A stretch of DNA of 64,000 bases, from positions 29,562,107 through 29,626,106 of the forward strand of contig CM055094.1 of the NCBI GenBank assembly GCA_029204225.1, written 5' to 3'. The stretch is from Diphasiastrum complanatum (lineage: Eukaryota; Streptophyta; Lycopodiopsida; Lycopodiales; Lycopodiaceae). The notes under the pieces were generated by a model. It did no database searches. It worked only from the letters and a program-made list of their open reading frames with translations, and was not told where the DNA came from. Position numbers and translations under genes: made by a program. Each line of letters begins with the position of its first letter. The stretch's first letter is position 1. Below are positions 11,517 through 21,741 of this stretch, piece after piece.

Positions 11517-12103
11517 ATGCTCTTTGCGGGGTGTCATACTCAAAGCTCCCAGCAGCCTGATGTACCACATGAGTTGAGACAACCGAAAAATGTTGAAGTG
11601 GTTCATAATGTTGATATGAACTTACTTCATATAGGTGTTGTTAGAGGTAACAGCATTACTTTACCAATGCACTACAAATCTTACCCATCCGTGCAAGCCA
11701 TTCTTAAAAGTGGGTCTCTGGTGTGAATATTATCGCCCGGTCCTTAGCTAAGGCATGGGGAATATCCACATTGAAAAGCCTAAGTACACGTTATGTATGG
11801 CTAACCAACACAACACCTGCCAGTCACATAAGCAATTTATCGATTAAAATCGTCGGTTTGATTTTCACCATAGAGTGTGTACTACTAGATTTTCCTGATG
11901 AACCACACACCTATCAATTCCTTCTTGGATTGCCTTGGTTAGAAATGGCTGGAGTGATTCAAGATTGGAAAAAATATATAGTTTTTGGCAACAGAGACAT
12001 GATAATCTCTATCGATGCCACCTGGAAGATAAAGCCTACACAATTGAAGATGATTGGTATTCAACTACCTATGATGACCACAACAATATCGATTCCACCC
12101 TAA
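11517..12103 (+). pseudogene. Gyp1 retropepsin-like protease remnant
   Basis: Two overlapping frames carry the gypsy protease. 11517-11726 ends at MNLLHIGVVRGNSITLPM and the active-site loop reads AILKSGS, where the catalytic Asp of the usual DSG is Lys. 11723-12103 continues NIIARSLAKAWGIS, ECVLLDFPDEPHTYQFLLGLPWLEMAGVIQDW. The equivalent Gyp2 segment still reads AILDSGSGVNIMA. The catalytic change plus the frameshift mean that no active protease can be made. Confidence 0.8.
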
Positions 12104-12265
12104 AGGGTCATTACGTGCAGAGTACCAATATCATCCATTTGGGCCTTCACAACCATTGATTGTGTCAACGCAACACTCCCATCCTGCCCTTGTACGTGAT
12201 AGATGCACTCCCTATTGAGTGGATACCTGAAAGAAGTATCCACTAGTTAGGATGGCATTCTTATT

Positions 12266-12865
12266 GTGGGAGAACATGAGTTATCTAATGAGCAGCTTAT
12301 TCGCTTATTGGATCCCGAGCGTTTAGGAAACCATCGTATATCGAAAGTGATTAAACTCCCATCACCACTGACTTGTGTGCAACATCCACAAGCAGTAAAC
12401 AATCATGTATATGGACCAAAGGTAAAAGTCTATCAATGGGACATACACAATGATGAAATCTTGAACACCATTGATGAAGACTTAGTTCGTGAAAAAACAC
12501 ACAAAAAAAAAAAAATCCATGCATGCCTACTACTAAAATTCACAAATATCCCATATGCTAAAAAACAAATCAAAGGTGATGTACGATTGACTGATAAGCA
12601 ATTTCAAATGTGTGAAAAGCTTAAACAGCCAATCAAACCTTTGATACAAAACCAAAAAAATCCTAGTCAAGCTTCATCATCTACAAGCCAACCTGTAGAG
12701 GACATTCCTAATATTTCACCCAAGATAGTTGATGATCCACTTTATGATGTTCCCCAGCACTCCATTCATGATGTCATCATTAGTATGGTCAAGCCAAAAC
12801 AGGAGCCTCAACCACCATCAACTTCTTTTGAGGGCAAAGACAATACCTCTCAATCTGAAGGATGA
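12266..12865 (+). pseudogene. Gyp1 protease-RT linker frame
   Basis: A 199-codon open frame with no recognised domain sits between the protease and RT remnants. It contains a pattern PKVKVYQWDIHNDE, a lysine run encoded by a poly-A tract near 12500, and a Ser/Gln/Pro-rich C-terminal half. Gyp2 has matching material in its own linker (a YTWDV-type segment and CEKLKQ/REKLKQLIKP). It is best read as the spacer of the pol polyprotein; no separate function is claimed. Confidence 0.6.
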
Positions 12866-12930
12866 TGATGAAGACATAGACCGTATTGTGCACGTAGGAG
12901 CCCACCTAAATCCAACCCCAATTATGGGAT

Positions 12931-13137
12931 TTGGAAAAGTTATTGCACAAATACAAAGATGTGTTTGTGTGGAGTTATAAAGAAATGAAGGGAGTTCCTC
13001 TTGACATTGTCGTCCACACAATTCCATTACATGATGGTGCCATACATGTGAGAGCAAAACCTTATTGTACCAATCCTACCTATCGCGAGAAGATATTCAT
13101 AAGCTTCTCGATGTTGGTTTCATTTATGAAATTCTAC
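12931..13137 (+). pseudogene. Gyp1 RT N-terminal stub
   Basis: The frame reads LLHKYKDVFVWSYKEMKGVPLDIVVHTIPL followed by RAKPYCTNPTYREKI, which is the entry segment of gypsy RT (compare VHTIPLEENAKPIRAKPYRCNPIYCERIDKD in Gyp2). It ends in the middle of the first RT block, where the minus-strand copia fragment Cop2 begins. The remainder of pol is absent from the window. Confidence 0.8.
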
Positions 13138-14272
13138 CATTTGGCCAACACTTAGTAGATTCTTTGTTATTGTAGGAATGTACAAAACACCTTCTATGTT
13201 GATCTTTTTGGAAGATCCTAAGCAAAGGGGAATGCTACCAACTCCTTCAATCTTACAAGCTTCATCATTTGCTGTATAGATAGACTTTATAGGTCCATCA
13301 TAAGATAAGAGAGAAGAGAAAAACTCCCTTTTACTAGTCATGTGTGAACTAGCACCCGAGTCAATCCACCAAGGATCTTCTCCTTTGAAGCATGTTGAAG
13401 AAAATATGGACATCATGAGAGAGTCCTCATGTGAACTCTCCTCCTCCTCCTCTTTGCTCATGTTGGCTTGGCTTTGATCTTGCTTCCTCTTGAAGCATTC
13501 CGAGGCATAATGCCCCATCTTGCTACAATAGTAGCACTTCACCTTTGATTTGTCCTTCTTGACTTTGGTGGTTGATGGAGATGCCTTTGGGGGTCCTTCT
13601 TGATCCTCAAGCTTTGTAGACTTCTTGAATGTTGATCCTTTGCCTTTGGACTTGCCTTTGCCTTTGGTGAAGAGAGCTTGGTCATCTTCACCTTGGATGG
13701 AAAGCCTATCCATCCTCTCTTGCATTTGGCTCCTTCTTGATTCCTCGGCCATGAGTGTGCCTTGGAGTTCTTCAAGTATGGATAGCTTACCCATAATTGC
13801 ATATCCCTGAACCAAATTGTCAAATTCAAAGCTTAGTCCATTCAATATGAGCTGAACAAGCTCTTCATCCTTGATAGGGTCACCTATAAAGGCTAGCTCT
13901 TTGTTCAATTCCTTTACTCTTAGGACAAAAGTATGTGCACTCTCTCCTTTCTTTTGATAGCTTCTATAGATTTAATTCTTCAAAGCTAACATTCTAGTTT
14001 GGTTCTTGTATTCATAGACCTTTTGCAAAGTCTCCCAAGCATCTTGAGCTGAAGTGCAATCTCCTACCTCTCTTAAGAGTTCATTTGCAACATTCATTTT
14101 TATGCAATGTAGTGCAACATTGCACCTCTTGATGTATTAGGCTTTTTCTTGAGGATGAATAGGTTCACCCTCCTTACCATTTACAATTTCCATCAGATCT
14201 TGCATGATCATGATAGATTCCATTCTAACTTTCCATATGGGTATCCAAAAGATATGCATTTATAGATGCCAT
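13138..14272 (-). pseudogene. Cop2 gag and protease fragment
   Basis: The ATG is at 14272 by comparison with Cop6. From 13908 the frame is open for 262 codons and covers the second half of gag (NKELAFIGDPIKDEELVQL), a K/G-rich basic stretch, the zinc knuckle CYYCSKMGHYASEC, and the protease active site WWIDSGASSHMT, ending at NLLSVGQMV. Between 13909 and 14272 the homologous N-terminal gag is broken by stops. Differences from Cop6 in the shared part are few (for example AIMGKLSIL versus ATMGKLPIL), so the two copies diverged recently. The motif residues of the protease are intact, but no complete polyprotein can be made. Confidence 0.9.
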
Positions 14273-15070
14273 CTAGTCTCCTAGTCAAGGACTTGACACA
14301 AATGAAGGTTACTTCTATTGATTTGATTGAAGGTCTACCTTATCCCACTTCTTAGGGACCTGAAAAGATCAGTAATAGACTTCCTATAAAGATCTAAGAA
14401 TGATCTCTAACAAAATCAAATCATAGAATACTAGAAACAATGCACTTGCTTGATTGAAGTAGACAATACTAGTAGAATTGCCCCTCTTTCTATAAAGAAC
14501 ATTAAAGCTTCCAAATGATCTGATCAAGAGTGAATTTTAGCAACCTAATATACTTCCAAAATCACTTGTAAAAGATCTAAATGGAACTTAATGAGGATGC
14601 AGCACAATCTACTATCCAATCACAAGCAAAAAATGATCAAAATTGATGAAAAATTGATCTAATTTGGTGCATAAGTCAAGCAATGGTTGGACTGAACCTA
14701 AATCAATTTAGGAGGTGCCTACTACACCTTAGAACAGCCTTGAAGAGTCCCCAAACTCTGATCTTCCCTCTCCTTGAATGCTAGAAAGCCTCCTCTATGA
14801 AATCACCTCCAAAACTCGCTTAGAAATCAATGCTTGGAGCAAGCAAAACTTGCTATCTTGGTAATGTGAATTGAATTCAACTTTGCCTCTGGTTTTAGAC
14901 ACCTAAACACCTTCAAATGAAGTCACACAACACCAATCTCCAATGTATTTGACTCACTTTGAGTTCTAGAATCAATACTAGATGCTAAGATCCAATCTAC
15001 ACAAGATTTAGATCAAAAATTATGATCAAATTGAATGAAAACCAAGGATTTAGCTCATTTCAACCTTTAG
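14273..15070 (-). other. Cop2 untranslated leader
   Basis: This lies between primer-binding site and gag. The part next to gag (to about 14482) matches the sequence in front of Cop6 gag. The remaining ~590 bp is the piece that Cop6 has lost at its 34029 junction. No coding similarity was seen. Confidence 0.8.
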
Positions 15071-15082
15071 GCTCTGATACCA
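15071..15082 (-). other. Cop2 primer-binding site (tRNA-Met type)
   Basis: GCTCTGATACCA on plus is the exact complement of TGGTATCAGAGC and directly abuts the LTR end TGTAAAAATT at 15083. Confidence 0.95.
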
Positions 15083-15764
15083 TGTAAAAATTACAGCAAA
15101 TAAGGATCCTAAAACACTTGAAATGATGAGGGAAACAATAGATTATGATTTCATAAGATTAGCACAAGTTGAACCATCAAAATCCATCAAAAATCTATGC
15201 TTGAACCTAACTAAATGGCCCAAATCCTTGAAGAAGGCTTCACACGTGTGAAAGTACGGCCTCCCACAGTCTGAGAACTGTACACCAGACCTACATTCAA
15301 TCCTATAATCATTAGTAATCACAAGTACTCAAACAATTATGAACATAGAGAGCAATTGCACCATTATGAGAGAAAAAACATGAAATTGCTTGATTGATTT
15401 TGGTGAGATATCATCACCTATATATACATGATCCATCACGGTTTTGGGCAGGTATGAGTAGCCCTAAACCTATCCCTAATGCTAATTTTGGTGTATCTTT
15501 CATCCCTACCAAGTTAGGGTTGGAATCTTGGAGATCCCTCAACAATGCAAAAATTACCAAAAATAGCTCCTATTTTTTCTCCCTTGTATCTAAGCATAAT
15601 TTGGACTCATTCCAAAGGTTCTAACACTTAGGTCTACTTGAGAACATCCTTATGAATGGAATCCTATGCTATTTGGCACGTGTGACAAGCCACATCATGA
15701 CCATCTAACTATTTACAAGTCATATGACCAAAACTAGTCAAGCTAAAATTGTGAATTTTTAACA
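15083..15764 (-). mobile_element. Cop2 LTR, inner copy
   Basis: 682 bp with TG...CA ends on both strands (plus-strand TGTAAAAATTAC to TTTTTAACA). It contains a TATA-like box (complement near 15417-15427) and the palindrome TTCACACGTGTGAA at 15239-15252. It is nearly identical to 15765-16446 and to the Cop6 LTR at 38203-38884. Confidence 0.95.
15239..15252. promoter_or_regulatory. TTCACACGTGTGAA palindrome
   Basis: Perfect 14-bp palindrome with a CACGTG core in the inner Cop2 LTR, followed by AGTACGG. The same word is found in LTRs of other copia families in the window. Confidence 0.7.
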
Positions 15765-16446
15765 TGTAAAAATTACAGCAAATAAGGGTCCTAAAACACT
15801 TGAAATGATGAGGGAAACAATAGATTATGATTTGATAAGATTAGCACAAGTTGAACCATCAAAATCCATCAAAAATCTATGCTTGAACCTCACTAAATGG
15901 CCCAAATCCTTGAAGAAGGCTTCACACGTGTGAAAGTACGGCCTCCCACAGTCTGAGTACTGTACACCAGACCTACATTCAATCCTATAATCATTAGTAA
16001 TCACAAGTACTCAAACAATTATGAACATAGAGAGCAATTGCACCATTATGAGAGAAAAAACATGAAATTGCTTGATTGATTTTGGTGAGATATTATCACC
16101 TATATATACATGATCCATCACGGTTTTGGGCAAGTATGAGTAGCCCTAAACCTATCCCTAATGCTAATTTTGGTGGATCTTTCATCCCTACCAAGTTAGG
16201 GTTGGAATCTTGGAGATCCCTCAACAATGCAAAAACTACCAAAAATAGCTCCTATTTTTTCTCCCTTGTATCTAAGCATAATTTAGACTCATTCCAAAGG
16301 TTCTAACACTTAGGTCTACTTGAGAACATCCTTATGAATGGAATCCCATGCTATTTGGCACGTGTGACAAGCCACATCATGACCATCTAACTATTTACAA
16401 GTCATATGACCAAAACTAGTCAAGCTAGAATTGTGAATTTTTAACA
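15765..16446 (-). mobile_element. Cop2 LTR, outer copy
   Basis: Second 682-bp LTR beginning at the very next base after the inner copy, with no intervening nucleotide. It differs from its neighbour at only a few sites (for example TAAGGG for TAAGGA, GTGGATC for GTGTATC). TATA-like box near 16099-16110. Confidence 0.95.
15921..15934. promoter_or_regulatory. TTCACACGTGTGAA palindrome
   Basis: Same 14-bp palindrome as at 15239, in the outer Cop2 LTR. Confidence 0.7.
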
Positions 16447-16765
16447 CTACACATATTTATGGAGTTTGAGGTAGCTCAAGGTAGAACCACAATCATCCAT
16501 TCCAAAATGACATCTAAAGTGGCATCTAGAGTCTATGTGACATTTGTCACTTGTCATGCATGAAATTCTACCAACTGTTTACAAGTGCACTAGTTCTGAC
16601 TAGAAATGTCCAAATCATCATGCATGTGTCCATTACACTTTGTGCATGCCTTGCATGTCACTATGGATCACTTACAATTAATGCATGTGAATTGCCACGA
16701 GTTTCTACAAGCATAATCATGCTAATTCTATGTCTACAAACTATATGCAAGTTGCATTTATCAAA
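16447..16765. other. Short anonymous spacer
   Basis: This lies between the outer Cop2 LTR and the Cop3 protease end. It has repeats of a GACATTTGTCAC / CATGCATG type but no recognisable coding content. Confidence 0.5.
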
Positions 16766-17497
16766 CTAGATAATACATAACCATGTAGCTCGAGTTCTAT
16801 GTAAGCCAAACTTGGCATTTTGCATTAATGAGCTACATACTTGCATGGTACAACATTTGTAGCAAGCCAAGAAATCAATATGGATTGTTTTTTCAATTTT
16901 AACACTGTCAACTACTTTACATTGATCACATTCAAATTCTACTCTGTGTCCTAGATCTGTGATTCTGCTTACAAAGAACAGATTCGTGGATAACGTAGGT
17001 ACATACAGAACTTTGGAGAGTAGCTTAGATTGATCATTTGCAAAGCATAATTTGACAGTTCCTTCACCTTTAATAGCTTGTGTGCTATTGTCGCCAAGGT
17101 GAACGAATTTTTGGGTACTGTAAGGTGTATAGGACTCGAAACAGCCAATCAGGCTAGTCATGTGCTAAGTGGCTCTGGAATCCAAGAACCGAGAACTGTC
17201 GCCAGATGCTCCTTGATGGTTGGTCATGAAGGCATCATGATCCGCTTCTTGAATAGGCTGTGAAGCTTCTGCAACTGCATTTGCCACTTGATTCGTCTGC
17301 CCTTTGCTGTTGTTCTTCGCTTGAAGTATTCGACAGTCTTGTATTTCGTGGTTGTTTTGTTTGTAGTATTTATAAAACAGCTTCTTCTTTGTCTGCAGAT
17401 TCGACTGTTCCTTGTGCTGAGTTGGTTTCCGGTCTGGCTTTGATAGCTTTGGGTCTTTCTTCTTTTTCTGCTTTGTCGTGCCCTTGTTGGTGTACAA
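16766..17497 (-). pseudogene. Cop3 zinc-knuckle region and protease remnants
   Basis: 17165-17497 carries a lysine-rich stretch and FYKYYKQNNHEIQDCRIL, a knuckle in which the first two Cys positions are now aromatic residues. It then runs to SRFLDSRAT, the protease active-site region with Arg in place of the second-position Gly. 16766-17161 continues the protease fold (FVHLGDNSTQAIKGEGTVKL, KVLYVPTLSTNLFFVSRITDLGHRVEF) up to the CKVV turn. Frames are separated by a stop right after the active-site motif. Non-functional. Confidence 0.8.
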
Positions 17498-18100
17498 GAC
17501 GTGAGAATCAGCTGAGGAACTTGAGGCCTCGTTCCTTCACGTGTCTTCCTGCAACAACATAGTGATGACTCTCCAAAGAGTCAACTCTGGATGAGTCGCG
17601 ATGATCATCACCCAGCTTTCGTAAGAACTTGACAAGCTTGTAAGCAGTTGCATCATTGCGTCTTGATCGTCTATGACAGATCTGATAGCGGCCAATTGCC
17701 TTAGCAGGTTCTTGAACTGATTAATGTGATTCTACAGAGAATCACCATTAGTCATCTTGAGGGAGTAGAATTTCTTCTTGAGATGTAGCTTAGAAGCTAC
17801 ATCTCACACTTCGCATAGCGTGCTCAAGATCTCCTAGACTTCTTTCGATGTTTGGGCCTCGGATACATGGCCAATCTGTGTATCCGTGATGTTGAGGACA
17901 ATTAGCGCGAAAGCTTTTCCATCCTTCAACTTCCATTTGGCGATTGTTGCGTCATCCGCTTCGGGTTTCTCTTCTGCACCTGTAACAACGTCGTACAATT
18001 CTTTTGCCATTAGTATAGTTTTCATCTTAAATTTCCACATATGGTAATTGGCTCCATCAAGCTTGTCCATGAGAGGACTGGCTTTCCCTTGGGAATCCAT
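17498..18100 (-). pseudogene. Cop3 gag remnant
   Basis: ATG at 18100 opens MDSQGKASPLMDKLDGANYHMWKFKMKTILMAKELYDVVTG, a typical copia gag N-terminus (NYHMWK, then the second helix with KAFALIVLNITD). Open to 17834. Then gag continues in other frames down to 17500 with a stop-rich course. This is the capsid precursor of the element, decayed. Confidence 0.8.
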
Positions 18101-18245
18101 GTGGAAGAATTAGTCTAAGTGATAGGAGAAACTATCAGTGACTTAAGTATGAAAATATGATATTGACAAATACAGAACAAGAAAATAATTACTCTTTCGG
18201 CTAGTAGAGTCTTGTATTGTGGAGGCCAATCAAGCTATAAAGATA

Positions 18246-18257
18246 GCTCTGATATCA
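18246..18257 (-). other. Cop3 primer-binding site (one mismatch)
   Basis: The minus strand reads TGATATCAGAGC, one base away from TGGTATCAGAGC, and directly follows an LTR end CCCAACA. Confidence 0.8.
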
Positions 18258-19326
18258 TGTTGGGAGAGAGGGGAGAAAGAATAAATGACAAACACGAACG
18301 AGAAACGAACTCGAACAAGAAACAAACGAGAAGCGAACTCGAATTGAAAACGTTCGTGCGCAGCGGAATGAATTATTCGACTCTCTCCGTAAGCATGACT
18401 ACGCCTATCAGAATGAGCAAAATTTTAGTGACAGAAATCACAGTCATTCTAGATTACGTAAGCAAACATTTAAATGGATGAAGCGCTAGATGAATAATTT
18501 GTCGTGAATTGCAAGACAAATTATCAGTCGCGAATGATTCGCAAAGAGCTAGACTGTGCTCGACTAATAATTAGTCGCGAATTGTTTGCGAAAGACAAGA
18601 CTAAAAGTTAATCGTCTATTACCAGAAAGAACAACAAGAAAGATCAGACAGAATGAAGAATAAGCATAGCAATATTGACAGATCTAAAATGCTAAACAAA
18701 TGAACTGTGTCAAATTAAGTATATCAAGTATACAAGTCAATTATGCGGTAGAGCACAAGACTGTAGCGGACGAAATCGCGTGTCCTACAAGGCTTATTTC
18801 TGTCTGTAATGAGGAATGAAACCTCCTTCACTTATTCTAGACTTATCTTGCTTCATCAGTATTCATCATCATCGAATACGCAGATGGTATCCAATATATA
18901 CATAATATTACAGGTGTGTAGATGCAAAAGTACAGAGTGGATGTGCTATCTGTAGGAGATCATGGGTGGCTGCAATCGTTGCCCAATCTATTAGCACAAC
19001 TGCATGGGGTGAGTGCGACGTCAGCCAGTACCGAAGTGAATGTTGGTGATGACGCAAAAGTGCGTCACTCTTACGAATGGCCTTAGGATAAGATTTACAG
19101 GGTGCCTTATCTGTTAGGGCACCTTTGGCATTCAATAATGTAGTGTCCCCTTTTCGCCTATCACCATGACCTGTGTAAGAACATAGTGTCGCGATTCATT
19201 CGCTTTTGCTTCGTCTGTGCGAATTTGCGTGTAAAAAAATGCAGACTGCGTGACAACGTTAGAAAAATATGCAGCATGAATGGAGGCAGATTAAAATTGG
19301 AATTTAGGAGAGTAGGAGGAGTAAAT
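18258..19326 (-). mobile_element. LTR shared by Cop4 (3') and Cop3 (5')
   Basis: About 1070 bp. The inner end TGTTGGGAGAGAG (plus strand) abuts the Cop3 primer-binding site. The outer end matches the start of the Cop8 LTR at 41731 except that the last few bases of the TGTTG terminus are lost. The block includes a palindrome-rich zone (CGACTAAT-A-ATTAGTCG at 18561-18577, plus several GCGAAT/ATTCGC words) and a TATA-like ATGTATATATTGG complement near 18890-18905. Confidence 0.85.
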
Positions 19327-19344
19327 CCAATGATTGGTGCCTTG

Positions 19345-20397
19345 GTATCCTTGTCAGGTTCAGCATGTTGAAGAACTTTTGATGCTTGATCTTGGGAAGC
19401 GCTTTGGTGAAGATGTCTGCGACCATTTCTGTTGTGGAGCAGTATTGAAGGACCACTTGCCCAAAGAAAACTTTCTCCCGAATGAAATGATACTGGATTT
19501 CTATGTGCTTGGATTTGCCAGAAAATCTGGGATTCAGTGATAGTGAAATACGCTCAAGTTGTCACACAGAACAGTGGTAGCATTGAGCTGAGTGTGACGT
19601 AAGTCATGAGGTTATAACCTGATCTATACAGTTTCTTTTGAAGCTCGACATACTGTGATGTATTCTGCCTTGGTCAAAGAAAGCGCAACTGATTTCTGCT
19701 TCCTTGAGCTCCACGAAATCGGTCCCCCTGCTAGATAGAAACAGAACCCGGAGGTAGATTTTCTAGTAGAGACTATTCCTCTCTAATCTGAGTCAGAGTA
19801 GCCTTGCAGGACGAGTGAGTTGATAGCATTTTCATCATAAAATAAAATGTGATCTAAACTTCCTTGAATATATCTCATCACTCTCTTTAATGCTTTCAAA
19901 TGAGAGATCCTAGGATTAGACATGAATTGACTTAACGTGCTAACAATGTATGCTATATCTGGTCTAGTACACATCATTGCATACATCAGGGATCCTATTA
20001 GTGAATGATAAAGGTACTTCGCTATGTCGAGTACTTCACTATCAGAATCAGCACAAGTAAGTTTAGTCAATACTATATTTGGATCCATTGGAGTATCAAT
20101 TGGTTTGCAATCAGACATATGAAATTTTTCTAAAATGCCTTTTAGATATGCATGCTGGCTAAGATAGATCTTCTTCTGGAGCCTATTTCTAGTAATGTGA
20201 ATTCCTAGCAAAGAATGGACAGCTCTTAAATCAGTCATGTCAAATTCCTTTGACAGATCACTCTTAGTGGTGTGCAGAAGAGAAGTGTCCTTAGACAAAA
20301 TAAATGCATCATCTATGTAAAGAGCTATGTGAACTGAATTGGTGCCTATATGCTTCGAATAAATGTTAGAGTCAGCTGAATTGTTTGCAAATCCCAA
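19345..20397 (-). pseudogene. Cop4 RT C-terminal part and RNase H
   Basis: 19783-20397 is open for 204 codons. It has HIALYIDDAFILSKDTS (the RT box reads YIDD where YVDD is usual), then LSKEFDMTDLRAVHSLLGIHI, KPIDTPMDPN, LIGSLMYAMMCTRPDIAYIVSTLSQF, and HLKALKRVMRYIQGSLDHILFY, ending at the first RNase H acid GYSDSD. Below 19783 RNase H continues with stops, and the C-terminus with VADIFTKALPKI-type coding is still visible near 19380-19430 in another frame. This would be reverse transcriptase/RNase H. It is broken in RNase H. Confidence 0.85.
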
Positions 20398-20534
20398 TTG
20401 AATGAGATAAGAGTTGATTCTATCGGACCATGCTCTTGCGGCCTATTTCAGACCATAGATTGCTTTGTGCAGCTTGCACACTTTGTGCTCTTGGCCTTTG
20501 ACTTCAAATCTTTTGGTTGGAAGGTATACAACTC

Positions 20535-20866
20535 CTATTCGACGTTGCCATTGAGAAATGTTGTCTTGACATCCATTTGGGGCATTTCGAGGTCTTCTGT
20601 GGCTGCTAACGCAATCAGTGTCCTGATTGACTGCATCTTGACGACAGAACTGAAATTTTTTTGATAATCCACTCCTTGGACTTGAATGAATCCTTTACCA
20701 TCAACCGTGATTTCCATTTAGCAATGGAACCATCAGAGTTAATCTTTTTCTTGAAGATCCACTTGTTGTCTATAACTCTCTTGTGAGTGGGGAAGTCGAC
20801 CAATGTCCAGGTCTGGTTCGTCAAAAGTGAGTTGTACTCACTTTCCATAGTTTCTTGCCACTTCAT
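20535..20866 (-). pseudogene. Cop4 RT N-terminal part
   Basis: Two overlapping frames cover the RT start. 20615-20866 reads MKWQETMESEYNSLLTNQTWTLVDFP, VIDNKWIFKKKINSDGSIAKWKSRLM. 20535-20717 reads GFIQVQGVDYQKNFSSVVKMQSIRTLIALAA and MPQMDVKTTFLNGNVE. A frameshift around 20680 splits them; the KARLVAKGF motif is altered to KSRLMVKDSF. Confidence 0.85.
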
Positions 20867-21084
20867 AGCATCCTTGGAGTTAATTGCTTTGGCTAGGCTC
20901 TATGGTTCTTCTGATGAAGTCGAGAATGATTGAGGTGTATACCTCTCAGTAATTGTCCGAGTCTATGAGGATCTGCGGACGTTTCGTTGACCAGGATGCG
21001 ATGATGCTTCGTCTTGAATTTTTCCAGATCTACTCGAGTTGTGGCTTGGTCTGGTCTGATGACAAGTATTGTCGGCTGCTCGGC

Positions 21085-21741
21085 TTATGTAGCTGTAGCT
21101 GCAGGTTTTGTAGAAGGAACGTCAATGTTGGAAGAATCCATGCTACGTAAAATAGGATGAAATGACATAGCATAATTTATCGATGGTTGTTTGAAATCAT
21201 AGTATGTATGTTCTTGAAATATTACATCCCTAGAGACAAATACTACATTGGTGGATGGATCATAAACTTTATAAGCTTTATGTTCATCAGGATAGCCAAT
21301 GAAAATACATTTCTTTGTCCTATGATCCAGCTTCTTTCTAAGCTGTTTTGGAATGTGAACAAAACATATACAACCAAAGATTGTTAAATGGTTGACACTA
21401 GGCTTGTTCCCATGCCAAACTTCATGAGGAGTTTTGTTGTTGACGGCTTTGGTGTCGGATCTGTTCTGCATGTAACAGGTTGTGGCAGTAGCTTCTGCCC
21501 AAAACTTCGCAGGTAGGTGTGTTTGATGTAGCATGGATATGGCTGAATTGAGAAGAGTTCGATTCTTCCTTTCTGCAATCCTATTTTGTTGAGGTGAATA
21601 AGAAGTGGTGAATTGTCTTCTAATGCCATGTTCAGCCATGTACTCGGACATCTCATTAGAGACGTATTTGCTGCCACCATCAGTTCGGAGTGCTCTCACT
21701 TTTGTAGACGTTTGTGTCTCATTCAAGGCGTCTATGTACTA
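21085..21741 (-). pseudogene. Cop4 integrase C-terminal half
   Basis: 213-codon frame. It starts within integrase and retains the second catalytic Asp (KVRALRTDGGSKYVS), the Glu region (YSPQQNRIAERKNRTLLNSAISML), then FWAEATATTCYMQNR, PHEVWHGNKPSVNHLTIFGCICFVHIP, and the KCIFIGYPDEHKAYKVYDP segment. The first Asp and the HHCC zinc domain are absent because the element is cut at 21741. Confidence 0.9.

Larger units (their letters stand above)
13138..16446 (-). mobile_element. Cop2: truncated copia with two abutting 5' LTRs
   Basis: On the minus strand the order is LTR, LTR, primer-binding site, ~800-bp leader, gag, protease, with truncation at 13138 against the RT stub of Gyp1. The gag-protease part is nearly identical to Cop6 (34239 onward), so they are one family. 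Integrase, RT, RNase H and the 3' LTR are missing. The two LTRs are 682 bp each, the same length as the Cop6 3' LTR. Confidence 0.9.
16766..18257 (-). mobile_element. Cop3: copia gag-protease fragment downstream of a shared LTR
   Basis: On the minus strand it starts with a degenerate primer-binding site (18246-18257), gag with ATG at 18100, zinc-knuckle region and protease, then stops at about 16766. Its 5' LTR is the block 18258-19326, which at the same time is the 3' LTR of Cop4. Confidence 0.8.
19330..21741 (-). mobile_element. Cop4: 5'-truncated copia (integrase to RNase H)
   Basis: On the minus strand it starts abruptly inside integrase at 21741 and runs through RT and RNase H to about 19345, then directly into the LTR at 19326. 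Gag, protease and the first half of integrase are missing. It belongs to the same LTR family as Cop3 and Cop8. Confidence 0.85.
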
